A stretch of DNA of 64,000 nt from Bradyrhizobium sp. Tv2a-2. GTDB lineage: Bacteria > Pseudomonadota > Alphaproteobacteria > Rhizobiales > Xanthobacteraceae. The stretch lies in the NCBI RefSeq assembly GCF_000472425.1, contig NZ_AXAI01000003.1:64156-128155 (forward strand), written 5' to 3'. The notes below the pieces were generated by a model. That model was not told where the DNA came from and ran no database searches. It was given only the letters and a program-made list of their open reading frames with translations. The position numbers and the translations under genes are program-made. Below are positions 25,961 to 36,129 of this stretch, piece by piece. The stretch's first letter is position 1, and each line of letters begins with the position of its first letter.

Positions 25961-28551
25961 GCATCGCATCCGAAGGTATCGATCTCGCACCCCAGCCTGC
26001 TCATGACGGCCGCACCGCGATGCTACCGTTGCGCTATGCGTTGCGCGAGCTACGCGGCGGCTTGCGCGGCTTCTACGTCTTCATCGCCTGCATCGCGCTT
26101 GGCGTGTTCGCAATTGCCGGCGTCGGCTCGGTCGCCGCCAGCCTGTCCGAGGGTCTCGCGCGTGAAGGCCGCACCTTGCTCGGCGGCGATGCCGCCTTCG
26201 TGCTGTTCCACCGCGAGTTGACGCCGGCCGAGTTCGGCTTCCTGCGCTCGCGCGGCGAGGTGTCGGCTGCGGCGACGCTGCGCGCGATGGCGAAGGCGGC
26301 CGACGGCAAGCTTGCGTTGGTGGAGATGAAGGCGGTTGACGGCGTCTATCCGATGTTTGGCGCGTTGACGCTCAAACCCGATTTGCCAATGCCCGAGCTG
26401 TTCGCGGAGCGCGACGGCGCGTTCGGCGCGGCCGCCGATCCGACACTCTTGGCTCGGCTCGATCTCAAGATCGGCGACAACGTCACACTCGGCGATGCGA
26501 CCTTCCAGATCCGCAGCGCCGTGGATGCCGAACCCGACAAGCTCGCCGGTGGCGTCGGGCTCGGCCCGCGCTTTCTGATCAGCGTCGACGCCTTGCGCGC
26601 GACCGGCCTGTTGCAGCCCGGCAGCCTGGTGCGCTGGAGCTATCGCGTGAAGCTGCCCGATGAAGGCGCCGGCAATGATCGCGCGCTAACCGCGCTGATC
26701 GAGGATGCGCGGACGGCCGCACCGGAAGCCGGATGGGAGGTGCGCAGCCGGACCAATGCTTCGCCGCAGCTTGAGCGCACCATCGACCGTTTCACTCAGT
26801 TCCTCACGCTCGTTGGACTGGCCGCGCTCCTGGTCGGCGGCGTCGGCGTTGCGAACGCCGTGAAAAGCCATGTCGATCGGCGGCTGGAGGTGATCGCCGC
26901 CCTGAAGGCGCTCGGCGCCACCGGGCGCGACGTGTTCGCGATCTATCTTGCGCAGGTGATGCTGCTGGCAAGTCTGGGCGCGGTGATCGGCCTCGCCGCG
27001 GGTGCGGCGCTGCCCTTTGTCATTATCGGGCTGTTCGGCAAGCTGCTGCCCTTGCCGGTGACGCCGGCGTTGCATCCGGATGAACTCGCGCTATCGTTCG
27101 GGTACGGCCTGCTGACCGCGCTTGCTTTCGGCCTGTGGCCGCTCGGCCGCGTGCATGACGTGCCAGTGGCGGCACTGTTCCGCGAGGCTGTCAGGGCCGA
27201 GTGGCATCGGCCGCGCTGGCCGTATCTGGCGCTGATGGCGCTCGTGGTGGCGGCGTTGGTTGCGGTCGTGATCGGCCTCGCCTATGACAAGAAGATCGCC
27301 GCGATATTCGTGGTCGCCTCCGTGATCGTCTTCGCCGTGCTGCGCGGCATTGCCGCCGGCGTGATGGCGCTGGCCGCCCGCCTGCCGCGGACGCGTTTTC
27401 CAATGCTCCGGCTTGCGATCTCCAACATCTACCGGCCGGGCGCGCTGACGCCCTCGGTGGTGCTGTCGCTCGGGCTCGGGCTCGCGGTGCTCGTCACCAT
27501 CACCCAGATCGACGGCAATCTGCGTCGGCAGTTCATGGCTTCGCTGCCGGACCGCGCACCGTCGTTCTTCTTCATCGACATTCCCTCGGCCGACGCCCAA
27601 CGCTTCCACGACTTCCTGCAGCAAATCGAGCCGCAATCGACGGTCGAGGAGGTGCCGATGCTGCGCGGACGGATCATCGCGGCACGCGGTGTCAGGGCCG
27701 AAGACCTCGATCCCACGACCGACGCAGAATGGGTGCTGCAGAGCGACCGCGGCCTGACCTATACCAGCGAGATTCCCAAGGGCTCCAAGATCGTCGAGGG
27801 TGAGTGGTGGAGCGCCGACTATAGCGGGCCGCCGCTGGTCTCGATCGAGAAGAAGATCGCCGACGGGCTCAAGCTGAAGCTCGGCGACGAGATCGTGGTG
27901 AACGTGCTCGGGCGCGATATCCACGCCCATATCGGCAATATGCGCAGCATCGACTGGCAGGGACTCGGCATCAACTTCGTGCTGGTGTACTCGCCCAATG
28001 CGTTCAAGGGCGCGCCGCACACCCATATCGCGACGCTGACCGAGGCCCAGCCGGACCCGGGAAGCGATGGCCGCATCATCCGCCGGGTGGCCGATGCGTT
28101 TCCCATGGTGACCAGCGTGCGCGTGCGCGAGGTGATGGAAACCGTCGGCGCGGTCGTCTCGAACCTTGCGCTGGCGATCCGCGGCGCCAGCGCCGTGACC
28201 CTGATCTCGGCTATCCTGGTCCTGGGCGGGGCGCTGGCCGCCGGCCATCGCCACCGGGTCTATGACGCCGTCGTCCTGAAGACTCTGGGTGCGACCCGGC
28301 TGCGGCTGCTCGGGGCATATGCGCTGGAATATCTCCTGATCGGGCTCGCCACCGCCGTATTCGGCGTCTTTGCCGGCTCCGTTGCGGCCTATCTGATCGT
28401 GACGCGCCTGATGACCTTGAGTTTCGTCTGGCAGGCCGGCAGCGCCACGATCGTGGTCCTCGCTGCCCTGCTCGTGACCGTCGGGCTCGGGCTTGCCGGC
28501 ACGCTTTTGGCCCTGAACCAGAAGCCGGCGTCGGTGCTCCGCAACTTATAA
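25957..28551 (+). CDS. FtsX-like ABC transporter permease (YbbP type)
   Basis: Large permease of 864 residues. The N-terminal membrane helix (FYVFIACIALGVFAIAG) is followed by a periplasmic MacB-PCD-like domain, a block of helices from about 280 to 500 including the FtsX domain (LVGLAALLVGGVGVANAV), a second periplasmic domain, and a final group of helices. This duplicated FtsX layout is that of YbbP. The start ATG at 25957 overlaps the ATPase stop as ATGA, so the two subunits are translationally coupled. It probably works on lipid or lipoprotein traffic (inference). Confidence 0.92.
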   Translation: MSIASEGIDLAPQPAHDGRTAMLPLRYALRELRGGLRGFYVFIACIALGVFAIAGVGSVAASLSEGLAREGRTLLGGDAAFVLFHRELTPAEFGFLRSRGEVSAAATLRAMAKAADGKLALVEMKAVDGVYPMFGALTLKPDLPMPELFAERDGAFGAAADPTLLARLDLKIGDNVTLGDATFQIRSAVDAEPDKLAGGVGLGPRFLISVDALRATGLLQPGSLVRWSYRVKLPDEGAGNDRALTALIEDARTAAPEAGWEVRSRTNASPQLERTIDRFTQFLTLVGLAALLVGGVGVANAVKSHVDRRLEVIAALKALGATGRDVFAIYLAQVMLLASLGAVIGLAAGAALPFVIIGLFGKLLPLPVTPALHPDELALSFGYGLLTALAFGLWPLGRVHDVPVAALFREAVRAEWHRPRWPYLALMALVVAALVAVVIGLAYDKKIAAIFVVASVIVFAVLRGIAAGVMALAARLPRTRFPMLRLAISNIYRPGALTPSVVLSLGLGLAVLVTITQIDGNLRRQFMASLPDRAPSFFFIDIPSADAQRFHDFLQQIEPQSTVEEVPMLRGRIIAARGVRAEDLDPTTDAEWVLQSDRGLTYTSEIPKGSKIVEGEWWSADYSGPPLVSIEKKIADGLKLKLGDEIVVNVLGRDIHAHIGNMRSIDWQGLGINFVLVYSPNAFKGAPHTHIATLTEAQPDPGSDGRIIRRVADAFPMVTSVRVREVMETVGAVVSNLALAIRGASAVTLISAILVLGGALAAGHRHRVYDAVVLKTLGATRLRLLGAYALEYLLIGLATAVFGVFAGSVAAYLIVTRLMTLSFVWQAGSATIVVLAALLVTVGLGLAGTLLALNQKPASVLRNL

Positions 28552-28739
28552 AAAAATCATAAAGATTTCCTAGGTTAATCTTCCTGCGGCGCGGCAGGAT
28601 TGAGCCCTTTTGCCGCAGTTTCCCGGCACCCGGAAGCGACATTCGGCCGCGCGTGGAAGGTTGCGGCAGATGTGGTAGTTTCCCATTTAAGCGCTGGGTC
28701 AGATGGCCAGCCGGGACTTGATGACACAAAATTAATGTC

Positions 28740-28790
28740 CGCAAGCCGAGCCATCTGAGATAGGTTTTCCTCGGCGACGCAGCCCTTGCG
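28740..28790 (+). ncRNA. Candidate ybhL leader RNA motif
   Basis: In the 5' region of the Bax-inhibitor/YbhL-type gene, CGCAAG (28740-28745) pairs with CTTGCG (28785-28790), and CCGAG (28746-28750) pairs with CTCGG (28770-28774). The result is one hairpin with a large one-sided bulge, ending 31 bp before the start codon. A conserved structured leader called ybhL is known upstream of this gene family in Rhizobiales (Corbino and colleagues, 2005). I recognise the context and a fitting fold, not a base-by-base consensus. Confidence 0.5.
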
Positions 28791-28821
28791 CTCCGCCGAC
28801 ACAACAAACGGGAATTCGACC

Positions 28822-29616
28822 ATGTCGGATCTAGACCGCAATTACACTTCCCCGTTCGGCCGGGCCGCAGGGCGCGCTGACGCCGCGACGGTCGATGCCG
28901 GACTGCGCGCCTACATGCTGCGCATCTACAACTACATGAGCATTGGCCTCGCCATCACCGGCCTTGCCGCGCTTGGCGTCTATATGGCCGCTGTGACCAG
29001 CGATCCATCGGGTGCGGCCGCCAAGATTGGCAGCGCGTTCCTGACGCCGTTCGGCTACGCGATGTTCGTGAGTCCGCTGAAGTGGCTGTTCATCCTCGCG
29101 CCGCTCGCGATGGTGTTCGCGCTCTCGGCCGGCATCAATCGGCTCGCGCCCTCGACCGCCCAGCTCCTGTTCTGGGTGTTCTCGGCGCTGATGGGCGTCT
29201 CGCTGTCGTCGATCTTCCTGGTGTACACCCACACGTCGATCGTGCGGGTGTTCTTCATCACGGCGGCGACCTTCGGCGCGCTCAGCCTCTACGGCTATAC
29301 GACGCGGCGTGACCTCACCGGCTTCGGCTCGTTCCTGTTCATGGGCTTGATCGGCATCATCATCGCGAGCCTGGTCAACCTGTTCCTGGCGAGCTCGGCG
29401 CTGCAGTTCATCGTCTCCCTGGTCGGCGTCCTGGTGTTCGCGGGCCTCACCGCCTGGGACACCCAGCGGCTGAAGAACGATTACATCTACGGCTACGCCT
29501 CGGCCGGCGGCGACATGGCCGAGCGGGCCTCGATCATCGGTGCGCTGTCGCTGTACTTGAACTTCATCAACCTGTTCACGCTGCTGTTGCAGCTGCTTGG
29601 ACAGCGCGACAACTGA
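28822..29616 (+). CDS. Bax inhibitor-1 / YccA-YbhL family membrane protein
   Basis: Seven-helix integral membrane protein of 264 residues in the BI-1 (UPF0005) family. The start MSDLDRNYTSPFG at 28822 follows the leader; an upstream in-frame ATG at 28786 lies inside the leader RNA. Helices begin at about residue 43 (YNYMSIGLAITGLAALG) and the last is LSLYLNFINLFTLLLQLLG; a conserved AWDTQRLK lies in the loop before it. Bacterial relatives modulate FtsH or leak calcium, but the role here is not shown. A strong terminator follows. Confidence 0.92.
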   Translation: MSDLDRNYTSPFGRAAGRADAATVDAGLRAYMLRIYNYMSIGLAITGLAALGVYMAAVTSDPSGAAAKIGSAFLTPFGYAMFVSPLKWLFILAPLAMVFALSAGINRLAPSTAQLLFWVFSALMGVSLSSIFLVYTHTSIVRVFFITAATFGALSLYGYTTRRDLTGFGSFLFMGLIGIIIASLVNLFLASSALQFIVSLVGVLVFAGLTAWDTQRLKNDYIYGYASAGGDMAERASIIGALSLYLNFINLFTLLLQLLGQRDN

Positions 29617-29641
29617 TCGGTCGAACGAGAAACCAATACCG

Positions 29642-29675
29642 AGCCCCGGCTTTCGCGCCGGGGCTTTTGTTTTTG
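29642..29675 (+). terminator. Intrinsic terminator of the BI-1 gene
   Basis: AGCCCCGGC (29642-29650) and GCCGGGGCT (29657-29665) form a 9-bp stem with a TTTCGC loop, followed by TTTTGTTTTTGG. It lies 25 bp after the stop codon. Confidence 0.9.
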
Positions 29676-29765
29676 GCGGTCATGCGCTGCGCTGTCATGC
29701 CCGGGGCTTGTACCGCCATGGCGAAAGAAAGTTGATCGGGCGCGATCGGCTGCTATCTTCACGCC

Positions 29766-30302
29766 ATGTCCAAACTCGATATCCGTCCGGCCGAAGAGGC
29801 CGACCTTCCCTTGATCACCGAGATCTACGAGCACGCGGTGCGCCATGGCACCGCGACCTTCGAGCTTGTCCCGCCGGATCTGGCCGAGATGACCCAGCGC
29901 TATCGCGCGCTGATGGACGGCGGCTTCCCGTACTTCGCCGCCACGGTCGAGGGCCGCGTAATCGGCTACGCCTATGCCGCCGCCTACCGGGCGCGGCCGG
30001 CCTATCGCTTTACCGTCGAGAACTCGATCTATCTGCAGCCTTCGATCCACCGCCGCGGCATCGGCCTGCAATTGCTGCAGCGACTGATCGTCGAATGCGA
30101 GGCGCGCGGCTTCCGGCAGATGATCGCGGTCATCGGCGATTCCGCCAACGCCGGATCGATCGGCGTGCACACGAGGACCGGATTCACGCTGATCGGCACC
30201 CATCCCAATGTCGGCCTCAAATTCGGCCGCTGGCTCGACATCGTGACGATGCAACGCTCGCTCGGCGACGGCGCGATCACGGTGCCGGCGGAGCAGATAT
30301 AA
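29766..30302 (+). CDS. GNAT N-acetyltransferase, phosphinothricin acetyltransferase-like
   Basis: A 178-residue GNAT protein. It starts MSKLDIRPAEEADLPLITEI and has the acetyl-CoA-binding region HRRGIGLQLLQRLIVECE near residue 97. The sequence TATFELVPP and the ending GRWLDIVTMQRSLG follow the pat/bar and YncA group, which acetylate phosphinothricin or methionine sulfoximine-like amino acids. Substrate is inferred from family only. It is a single gene behind the BI-1 terminator. Confidence 0.88.
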   Translation: MSKLDIRPAEEADLPLITEIYEHAVRHGTATFELVPPDLAEMTQRYRALMDGGFPYFAATVEGRVIGYAYAAAYRARPAYRFTVENSIYLQPSIHRRGIGLQLLQRLIVECEARGFRQMIAVIGDSANAGSIGVHTRTGFTLIGTHPNVGLKFGRWLDIVTMQRSLGDGAITVPAEQI

Positions 30303-30392
30303 GGCGTCGTTCCGGACGAGCGCTTTGAGCTTGATCCGAAACAGAGTCCGAATCCGCACGTTTCAGGCGCGCCTCGATGAAGGTGCAAGGAG

Positions 30393-30788
30393 CTACACCA
30401 GCGCGAGCTTGCGATCGATCGCGAGCAGCACGCGGTCAAGATCGGGGCCGCGCCGCAGAATCAGCCCCGTGGCCGAGATCACGCTGTACATGCCCTGCTT
30501 GTTACGCAGCCGCGGGTCTTTCTCGATCCGGTAGATCGGCACCTCGGAGGAACGGCGAAACACCGAGAACACCGCGCGGTCTTTGAGAAAGTCGATGGCA
30601 TAGTCGCGCCATTCGCCGTCCGCGACCATGCGGCCGTAAAGGTTGAGGATGCGATTGAGCTCGAAGCGATTGAATGTCACCCGGTTCGGCACGGCTGCAG
30701 CAGCCGGATTGCCAACGGGATTCGCAACGGCGCCGCGGGCCGCTGCGTGGCTTGCGCTTGGATCGGCATCCTCCGACGTCAGGCTCAT
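30393..30788 (-). CDS. DUF2794 family protein
   Basis: A 131-residue cytoplasmic protein of unknown function widespread in Alphaproteobacteria. The conserved core reads FNRFELNRILNLYGRM, EWRDYAIDFLKD and ISATGLILRRGPDLD. The start at 30788 is fixed by AGGAGG seven bases upstream; the longer frame to 30962 is not conserved. It stands alone on the minus strand, and its promoter region overlaps the start of the sRNA candidate on the other strand. Confidence 0.85.
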   Translation of the reverse strand: MSLTSEDADPSASHAAARGAVANPVGNPAAAAVPNRVTFNRFELNRILNLYGRMVADGEWRDYAIDFLKDRAVFSVFRRSSEVPIYRIEKDPRLRNKQGMYSVISATGLILRRGPDLDRVLLAIDRKLALV

Positions 30789-30965
30789 GGAGCGCCTCCT
30801 GTCATACCCATGACATGATTGCGCCAATGAGGGAGCGCCGCAAGGGGCGGTTTGCGAATAGTCGACCGGTAAACGCGACGGATCGTCCGCCTTCAATGGA
30901 ACATAGCGCGTCACGGTATCGTTAGTAGAATCATAAAGCCGCCCCACTTCCGCCCAGCGCATGCC

Positions 30966-31107
30966 GTCCTATTTAGCCATAAGTGGATACTGCGTTGGCC
31001 CGGTCCTTTCGGTTCCGGATTCCTCAGCCCCCAGCCCCCCGGGATTGTCGGGATCGGGCCTGACGCAGCAAAACGCCAGACTGGACCAACGAAAGTTGGT
31101 CCTTTTT
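30966..31107 (+). ncRNA. Candidate structured small RNA with own promoter and terminator
   Basis: No gene occupies 30789-31215. Within it, CTTCCG and CTATTT (30969-30974) with a 16-bp spacer resemble the alphaproteobacterial promoter CTTGAC-N17-CTATAT. The proposed transcript starts near 30981. Then 30990-31006 pairs along its whole length with 31051-31068 (one bulge), closing a 44-nt loop with two C runs at 31028-31040. It ends in the stem GGACCAAC / GTTGGTCC with a GAAA tetraloop and TTTTT (31083-31107). Size would be about 125 nt. I cannot place it in a named family; Rfam Rhizobiales RNAs and 6S are the alternatives to test. Confidence 0.55.
31083..31107 (+). terminator. Intrinsic terminator of the sRNA candidate
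   Basis: GGACCAAC at 31083-31090, loop GAAA, GTTGGTCC at 31095-31102, then five T. This textbook terminator on the plus strand has no protein gene upstream of it on that strand for 780 bp, which is the main reason to propose an RNA gene. Confidence 0.85.
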
Positions 31108-31145
31108 GTTTATGTATGGGCGCCCGTTTTGTTTCTGCGGTCGTT

Positions 31146-31169
31146 TGCCTTCGTCAACACGCGAAGGCA
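31146..31169. terminator. Hairpin downstream of the DUF1223 gene
   Basis: TGCCTTCG (31146-31153) and CGAAGGCA (31162-31169) form a perfect 8-bp stem with an 8-nt loop, 47 bp beyond the DUF1223 stop on the minus strand. There is no proper T run, so termination is a guess. Confidence 0.35.
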
Positions 31170-31215
31170 CGCGAACACCGCTGCAAGCGCCAAGCACGGA
31201 CAAATTCGGCAGATA

Positions 31216-31995
31216 TCAGCGTAGCGAGCTGTAGGTGGTGGTCAGCGGTTCAAAAGCCGCACCCAGCATTGGCCCGGGCCGGTCGCTGCGGCCGTCCTGC
31301 AGATAGACCACGGCGCCGTCGACGCCGTCCCGCATCACGTTCTCGAGCGGCACGCTCCAACTCGCGGGCGCACCGTTCCAGTCACCAACCTTCAGGATGT
31401 TGCGCACCACATTGTGGTAGGTAATTTCCTGCCCGCGATTTTCGCCGCGGCCGATGGAGATCGGCACGGCTTTCGAGATCGAGCAGATCCACACCTCGCC
31501 ATGCGTGATGCTGGGGACCTTGCTCTCGGCAACCGACACATTGATTTGCTTGCCGGCGAGCGTCATCGACACCGGTACCGACATCACGCCGTTTTTCTTG
31601 GTATCGTGGATGGCCTGGGTGATGCCCGCGATGTCGCTGCCGATCACCTGCGCCGAGCCGTTGACGATCGCCTGCGGCGTGTAGACGTCACGATCGCCGC
31701 GCATCCTGGAATACGCCTTTTGCCGCGCCGAGAAACGCGCGTCCGCAAGCGTATCCTTCCAGCCGAGATAGTCCCAATAGTCGATCGGCATGCTGAGCGC
31801 GATGACGTCGGGATCCTTGGCAAGCTCGCCGATGACCTTGTCGGCCGGCGGGCATGACGAGCAGCCTTGCGAGGTGAAGAGCTCGACCACCGCACGCGGA
31901 TCGGCGTGGGCTGGCCGTATAACGGCGATGATCGCAAAGAGTCCGAGTGCGCCTGACCAGCGCGAGAAAGAACTATGAGCCATCATCGCTGTCAT
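31216..31995 (-). CDS. DUF1223 family exported thioredoxin-fold protein
   Basis: A 259-residue protein with a signal peptide (GALGLFAIIAVIRPAHA) and then VVELFTSQGCSSCPPADKVI, a CxxC motif in a thioredoxin-like setting typical of DUF1223. The second block IDYWDYLGWKDTLADARFSARQKAY and the VYTPQAIVNGS cis-Pro-like region also fit. It is probably a periplasmic thiol protein of unknown target. The start is chosen at ATG 31995; ATG 31986 and 31983 are equally readable. Confidence 0.87.
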   Translation of the reverse strand: MTAMMAHSSFSRWSGALGLFAIIAVIRPAHADPRAVVELFTSQGCSSCPPADKVIGELAKDPDVIALSMPIDYWDYLGWKDTLADARFSARQKAYSRMRGDRDVYTPQAIVNGSAQVIGSDIAGITQAIHDTKKNGVMSVPVSMTLAGKQINVSVAESKVPSITHGEVWICSISKAVPISIGRGENRGQEITYHNVVRNILKVGDWNGAPASWSVPLENVMRDGVDGAVVYLQDGRSDRPGPMLGAAFEPLTTTYSSLR

Positions 31996-32184
31996 TGCCA
32001 ACCACGCACCTGCATCACCACACCCGTTTCTCGGCGCGGTGGCGCGCCAGCTGAGTTTCTATGCGCATCCGTTTCCTCGCGCACAGGCTGTACAAGCGCT
32101 TTGCGCTTCGCACAGGGCAGAATTCGTTCACGGCATTGGCGCCAATGGGCTCCTTTGGGTCCGGACCATGCTCGAACACCAAGA

Positions 32185-32209
32185 AGGCGGCCTTTGTCTT
32201 AGGCCGCCT
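32185..32209 (-). terminator. Probable terminator of acnA
   Basis: AGGCGGCC (32185-32192) and GGCCGCCT (32202-32209) form an 8-bp stem about 50 bp after the acnA stop codon on the minus strand. The following run on that strand (TTCTTGGTGTT) is only partly T-rich. Confidence 0.55.
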
Positions 32210-32259
32210 CCCAGGTGCCCGCTACTCACTTCGCAGTGAGCCACCGATCATAGTTCGGA

Positions 32260-34980
<2,721 letters not shown>

Positions 34981-35020
34981 GCGAGGAAATCCCAATTGTC
35001 AGTTTTACCCGGCTTAGGGT

Positions 35021-35026
35021 ATTATA
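35021..35026 (-). promoter_or_regulatory. -10 element of acnA
   Basis: The minus strand reads a perfect TATAAT, 41 bp before the acnA start codon. The -35 position (around 35044-35049) is a poor match, as expected for a promoter that needs an activator. A small stem ACCC / GGGT follows immediately in the transcript. Confidence 0.55.
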
Positions 35027-35092
35027 ACACCGCGAGCCGAGGGCCCGATGGTTCGCAGCCATCATTATTGTGTGCTGCATCAAGTTCCGGCT

Positions 35093-35109
35093 TATAGAAG
35101 CTTTCTAAC
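35093..35109. promoter_or_regulatory. Irr box / iron control element (ICE)-like palindrome
   Basis: TATAGAA-GCT-TTCTAAC matches the Irr/ICE pattern TTTAGAA-N3-TTCTAAA at 12 of 14 specified positions, with perfect inner half-sites TAGAA and TTCTA. It lies 67 bp upstream of the acnA -10 and 153 bp before the ccmA start. Irr is the haem-dependent iron regulator of Bradyrhizobium and its relatives. Both neighbours are iron-dependent: an Fe-S enzyme and haem attachment machinery. Confidence 0.65.
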
Positions 35110-35180
35110 GTCACCGCCACAGCGTCAATCATCCGATAAGCGGTTGGGGCCCATAAATTCTGCTGCGCTACCCCCAGGAA

Positions 35181-35213
35181 TCGTTGGGGCATCGTTGGGG
35201 CATCGTTGGGGCA
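35181..35213. repeat. Three tandem 11-bp repeats before ccmA
   Basis: The unit TCGTTGGGGCA occurs three times without a break, and fragments (CGGTTGGG) follow up to 35234. The array sits 48 bp before the ccmA start, in the 5' leader or promoter. Copy number changes by slippage would alter promoter or leader spacing. Confidence 0.85.
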
Positions 35214-35261
35214 TCGGCAGGGCGATCGGTTGGGCTATCAGAGGGCACGGAACGAGAATCC

Positions 35262-35864
35262 ATGCGGCTATTGGCAAGCGGCCTGACATGCGTGCGCGGC
35301 GGCCGCGAGGTGTTTTCAGCCCTGACGTTCGAAGCGGTTGCGGGCGAGCTCTTGGCGGTCACCGGCCGCAACGGCTCGGGCAAGACGTCGCTGCTGCGGC
35401 TGGTTGCAGGGCTGCTTACGCCGGCCGGGGGTTCGCTGGCGCTCGAGGGCGGCGATACCGAGCTGACGTTGCCCGAGCAGGCGCATTATCTTGGCCACCG
35501 CGACGCGTTGAAGCCGGCGCTGAGCGTTTTGGAAAACCTGCAATTCTGGCGGGATTTTCTCGGCGGCAAGCCCTTCGATCCCGCGGAAAGCCTCGCCACG
35601 GTCGGGCTTGCGCACGCCGCTCACCTCCCCGCCGCCTATCTCTCCGCCGGCCAGCGCCGCCGCCTGTCGCTCGCCCGCCTGCTCGCGGTCAAGCGCCCGC
35701 TCTGGCTCCTGGACGAGCCGACCAGCGCGCTGGACACCACCGGCCAAGACATGGTCACCGGCCTGATGCGCAACCACCTCGCAGGCGGCGGCCTGATCGT
35801 GGCGACCACCCACGCGCCGCTAGGGCTGACCTCCAAGGAGTTGCGGATCGGAGGCGAGCAATGA
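35262..35864 (+). CDS. ccmA: Haem exporter ATPase CcmA
   Basis: ATP-binding subunit of the CcmABCD machinery that loads haem onto CcmE for cytochrome c maturation; 200 residues (cycV in Bradyrhizobium nomenclature). Walker A is [13 protein letters not shown], the signature is [15 protein letters not shown] and Walker [12 protein letters not shown]. The start [18 protein letters not shown] is the family start; in-frame codons upstream to 35184 encode the 11-bp repeats and are not conserved. Its stop overlaps an ATGA, but ccmB now starts 265 bp later. Confidence 0.95.
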   Translation: MRLLASGLTCVRGGREVFSALTFEAVAGELLAVTGRNGSGKTSLLRLVAGLLTPAGGSLALEGGDTELTLPEQAHYLGHRDALKPALSVLENLQFWRDFLGGKPFDPAESLATVGLAHAAHLPAAYLSAGQRRRLSLARLLAVKRPLWLLDEPTSALDTTGQDMVTGLMRNHLAGGGLIVATTHAPLGLTSKELRIGGEQ

Positions 35865-36129
35865 CTCCACTGGCCCACCGCACTTCGCACACCGCCCTCT
35901 CCGTTGCCTCGCCCCTTGCGAGAGAGGATCAGGGAGGGGGGTGCCCCACGGCACGGCATCCGACAGCCTCCTTGATTCGCTGTCGAAAGTGTCCACGATG
36001 TCTCCGAGCACCCGTCCACTATGTCCCCGGTCTGAACAACCGCAAGGAGGGAGGGAGAGCAGCGCGTGCCTGGCTCCGCCATTTCCCTGTAGGCGAAGAG
36101 CCGAATTGCGACGTGGAGCCGTGCCCCTC
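35865..36129. repeat. Repeat-filled gap splitting ccmA from ccmB
   Basis: Directly after the ccmA stop the sequence reads ATGACTCCACTGGCC, which matches 12 of 15 bases of the real ccmB start ATGACAGCGCTGGCC at 36130. Between them lie a CCTCTCC...CGAGAGAGG type inverted repeat (about 35893-35940, related to 61713-61756) and two direct motifs of the form GTCCAC-N-ATGTC-N-CC near 35990 and 36014 that resemble insertion-sequence ends. It looks like an insertion or tandem duplication at a once overlapping ccmA/ccmB junction. No intact gene is present. Confidence 0.5.

Noticed and set aside
30961..31224. 87-codon plus-strand frame over the sRNA candidate
   Set aside because: Its start lies within the promoter-like -10 region, it crosses the terminator, and the composition looks random, so an RNA gene explains the region better.
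35181..35213. Tandem 11-mers considered as a CRISPR or iteron array
   Set aside because: The units are contiguous without spacers, only three in number, and no cas or replication initiator gene is near.
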